DNA of 64,000 nt from the NCBI GenBank assembly GCA_964035575.1, contig OZ037904.1:620001-684000 (forward strand), written 5' to 3'. The notes beneath the pieces were generated by a model. It ran no database searches. It was not told the DNA's origin and saw nothing but the letters and a program-made list of their open reading frames with translations. The DNA comes from Rhynchopus sp. YZ270_cl-10. Taxonomy: Eukaryota; Euglenozoa; Diplonemea; Diplonemida; Diplonemidae. The first letter of the stretch is position 1. Each line of letters begins with the position of its first letter. The translations under genes and the position numbers were made by a program. This document shows positions 62,951 through 64,000 of this stretch, one piece after another.

Positions 62951-63495
62951 CTGGGGGATAGGGTGGGATAGGTGGGGTTTAAAGGGGAATAGTTGACGCA
63001 GGCACCTCCTCTTACGGACCTACAGTACGATGCCAGTCAGCCAGGCCTTTTGCTAACTTTGGGATTTTCCCCCTGAATGGCATGATGGTCAAAAAAAAAT
63101 AATTTCCTGGAAAAAAAAGTACATTCCGAGCTTTCCCGCCTGGTGAAAGCGGTCGTCGCGCGCTTCGCGCGCGCCTCCCTGCCAGCCACAGGGTGGAGAG
63201 GCGAAGGGTCAGCTTTGCGAGATATAAACAAAAAACGGAATATAATCCTTTATTAACGGTCCTTGGTCTTGCGCCTTACGTACACTAACCGTACAAAATC
63301 AATACGTCTTCCAGAAGCAGGGGCTGTTGCAACGGTTGGGTTCCTTTGAAATAAGAATGGTCAATTTTTTGCAGCTTGGGTCAAGTTTCATTTCTGGCTG
63401 CAAAATGCAAGGGAATCCCCTTAGACATTGTAAAATGGCACCGTAGGCAGGAAGAAAATAGCGTACAGCGAGCGCAGCGAGCAGAAAAATTGTAA
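62951..63495. other. Stretch without a recognised exon
   Basis: Presumed EBP1 intron. It contains the palindrome GCGCGCTTCGCGCGCGC near 63157 and an AGCGAGCGCAGCGAGC palindrome near 63468. The latter is of the same type as the hinge palindromes at 2.6-3.9 kb. No coding exon was found. Confidence 0.5.
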
Positions 63496-63496
63496 G

Positions 63497-64000
63497 GTGT
63501 CATCGTGTCATCGTGCCATCGTGCCATCGTGCCATCGTGCCATCGTGCCATCGTGCCATCGTGCCATCGTGCCATCGTGCCATCGTGCCATCGTGCCATC
63601 GTGCCATCGTGCCATCGTGCCATCATGCCATCATGCCATCATGCCATCATGCCATCATGCCATCATGCCATCATGCCATCATGCCATCATGCCATCATGC
63701 CATCATGCCATCATGCCATCATGCCATCATGCCATCATGCCATCATGCCATCATGCCATCATGCCATCATGCCATCATGCCATCATGCCATCATGCCATC
63801 ATGCCATCATGCCATCATGCCATCATGCCATCATGCCATCATGCCATCATGCCATCATGCCATCATGCCATCATGCCATCATGCCATCATGCCATCATGC
63901 CATCATGCCATCATGCCATCATGCCATCATGCCATCATGCCATCATGCCATCATGCCATCATGCCATCATGCCATCATGCCATCATGCCATCATGCCATC
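63497..64000. repeat. 8-bp satellite CATCGTGC/CATCATGC, runs off the window
   Basis: The first 15 or so units (to about 63620) read CATCGTGC. All following units, to the window end, read CATCATGC. The switch is abrupt, one base per unit. At least 62 units are visible. The frame is open (HDGTMARW type) only because of the 8-bp period. Confidence 0.97.

Noticed and set aside
63497-64000. CRISPR-like array
   Set aside because: The repeat is a pure 8-bp satellite without spacers, in a eukaryotic genome.

Overview
This is nuclear DNA of a flagellated protist. Every gene I could identify between about 4.2 and 63 kb is read from the minus strand. Several are split by GT-AG introns (most often GTATGT-type donors, about 106-600 bp, mostly phase 0), and the spacers are AT-rich and crowded with simple repeats and hairpins. 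One-way gene arrays with ordinary introns point to Euglenozoa, most plausibly a diplonemid-like cell, because kinetoplastids have almost no cis-introns. A 5' fragment of 18S rRNA at 36.87-36.97 kb reads TCTCAG and GGATCTGC where most eukaryotes differ, which leans the same way. This placement is inference: no spliced leader was identified, and dinoflagellates also have one-way arrays.

Layout, low to high coordinate (genes run right to left). 1-4.2 kb: repeats only (ACGATCGT arrays, nested foldbacks, a 9-bp satellite). 4.2-14 kb: La-type RNA-binding protein, RFWD3-like RING/WD40 protein, a Lys-tailed protein, the U3 snoRNP protein Rrp9 and a two-exon unknown. 14.5-21.2 kb: membrane adenylate cyclase, dynamitin-like dynactin subunit, a small unknown and a YbjQ/UPF0145 protein. 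22-29.4 kb: a secreted Cys-rich protein, a PNKP DNA-repair enzyme with an N-terminal WWE domain, and a three-exon single-pass membrane protein. 30.7-37.5 kb: a five-exon tail-anchored unknown with a broken PIF1-like helicase in one intron, an amidoligase-family protein, and a three-exon unknown with the 18S fragment in an intron. 37.5-45 kb: mostly repeats plus one three-exon unknown. 45-52.1 kb: a large unknown, delta-tubulin, a PPR protein and a two-domain cytidine deaminase. 52.4-60.1 kb: two nearly identical copies of a GC-rich coiled-coil gene flanking a 941-residue coiled-coil protein. 60.8-63 kb: PA2G4/EBP1, whose 5' exons lie beyond the window. 63.5-64 kb: an 8-bp satellite.

The functions are housekeeping: RNA biogenesis (La, Rrp9, EBP1), DNA repair (RFWD3-like, PNKP), flagellum and motor (delta-tubulin, dynamitin, perhaps the coiled-coil proteins), organelle RNA (PPR), nucleotide salvage (cytidine deaminase) and signalling (adenylate cyclase). 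I see no functional operon; co-orientation fits polycistronic transcription. The most unusual structure is not a gene. It is a set of short hairpin elements, found in at least a dozen spacers and introns and, wherever I found them, in the same orientation relative to the genes.
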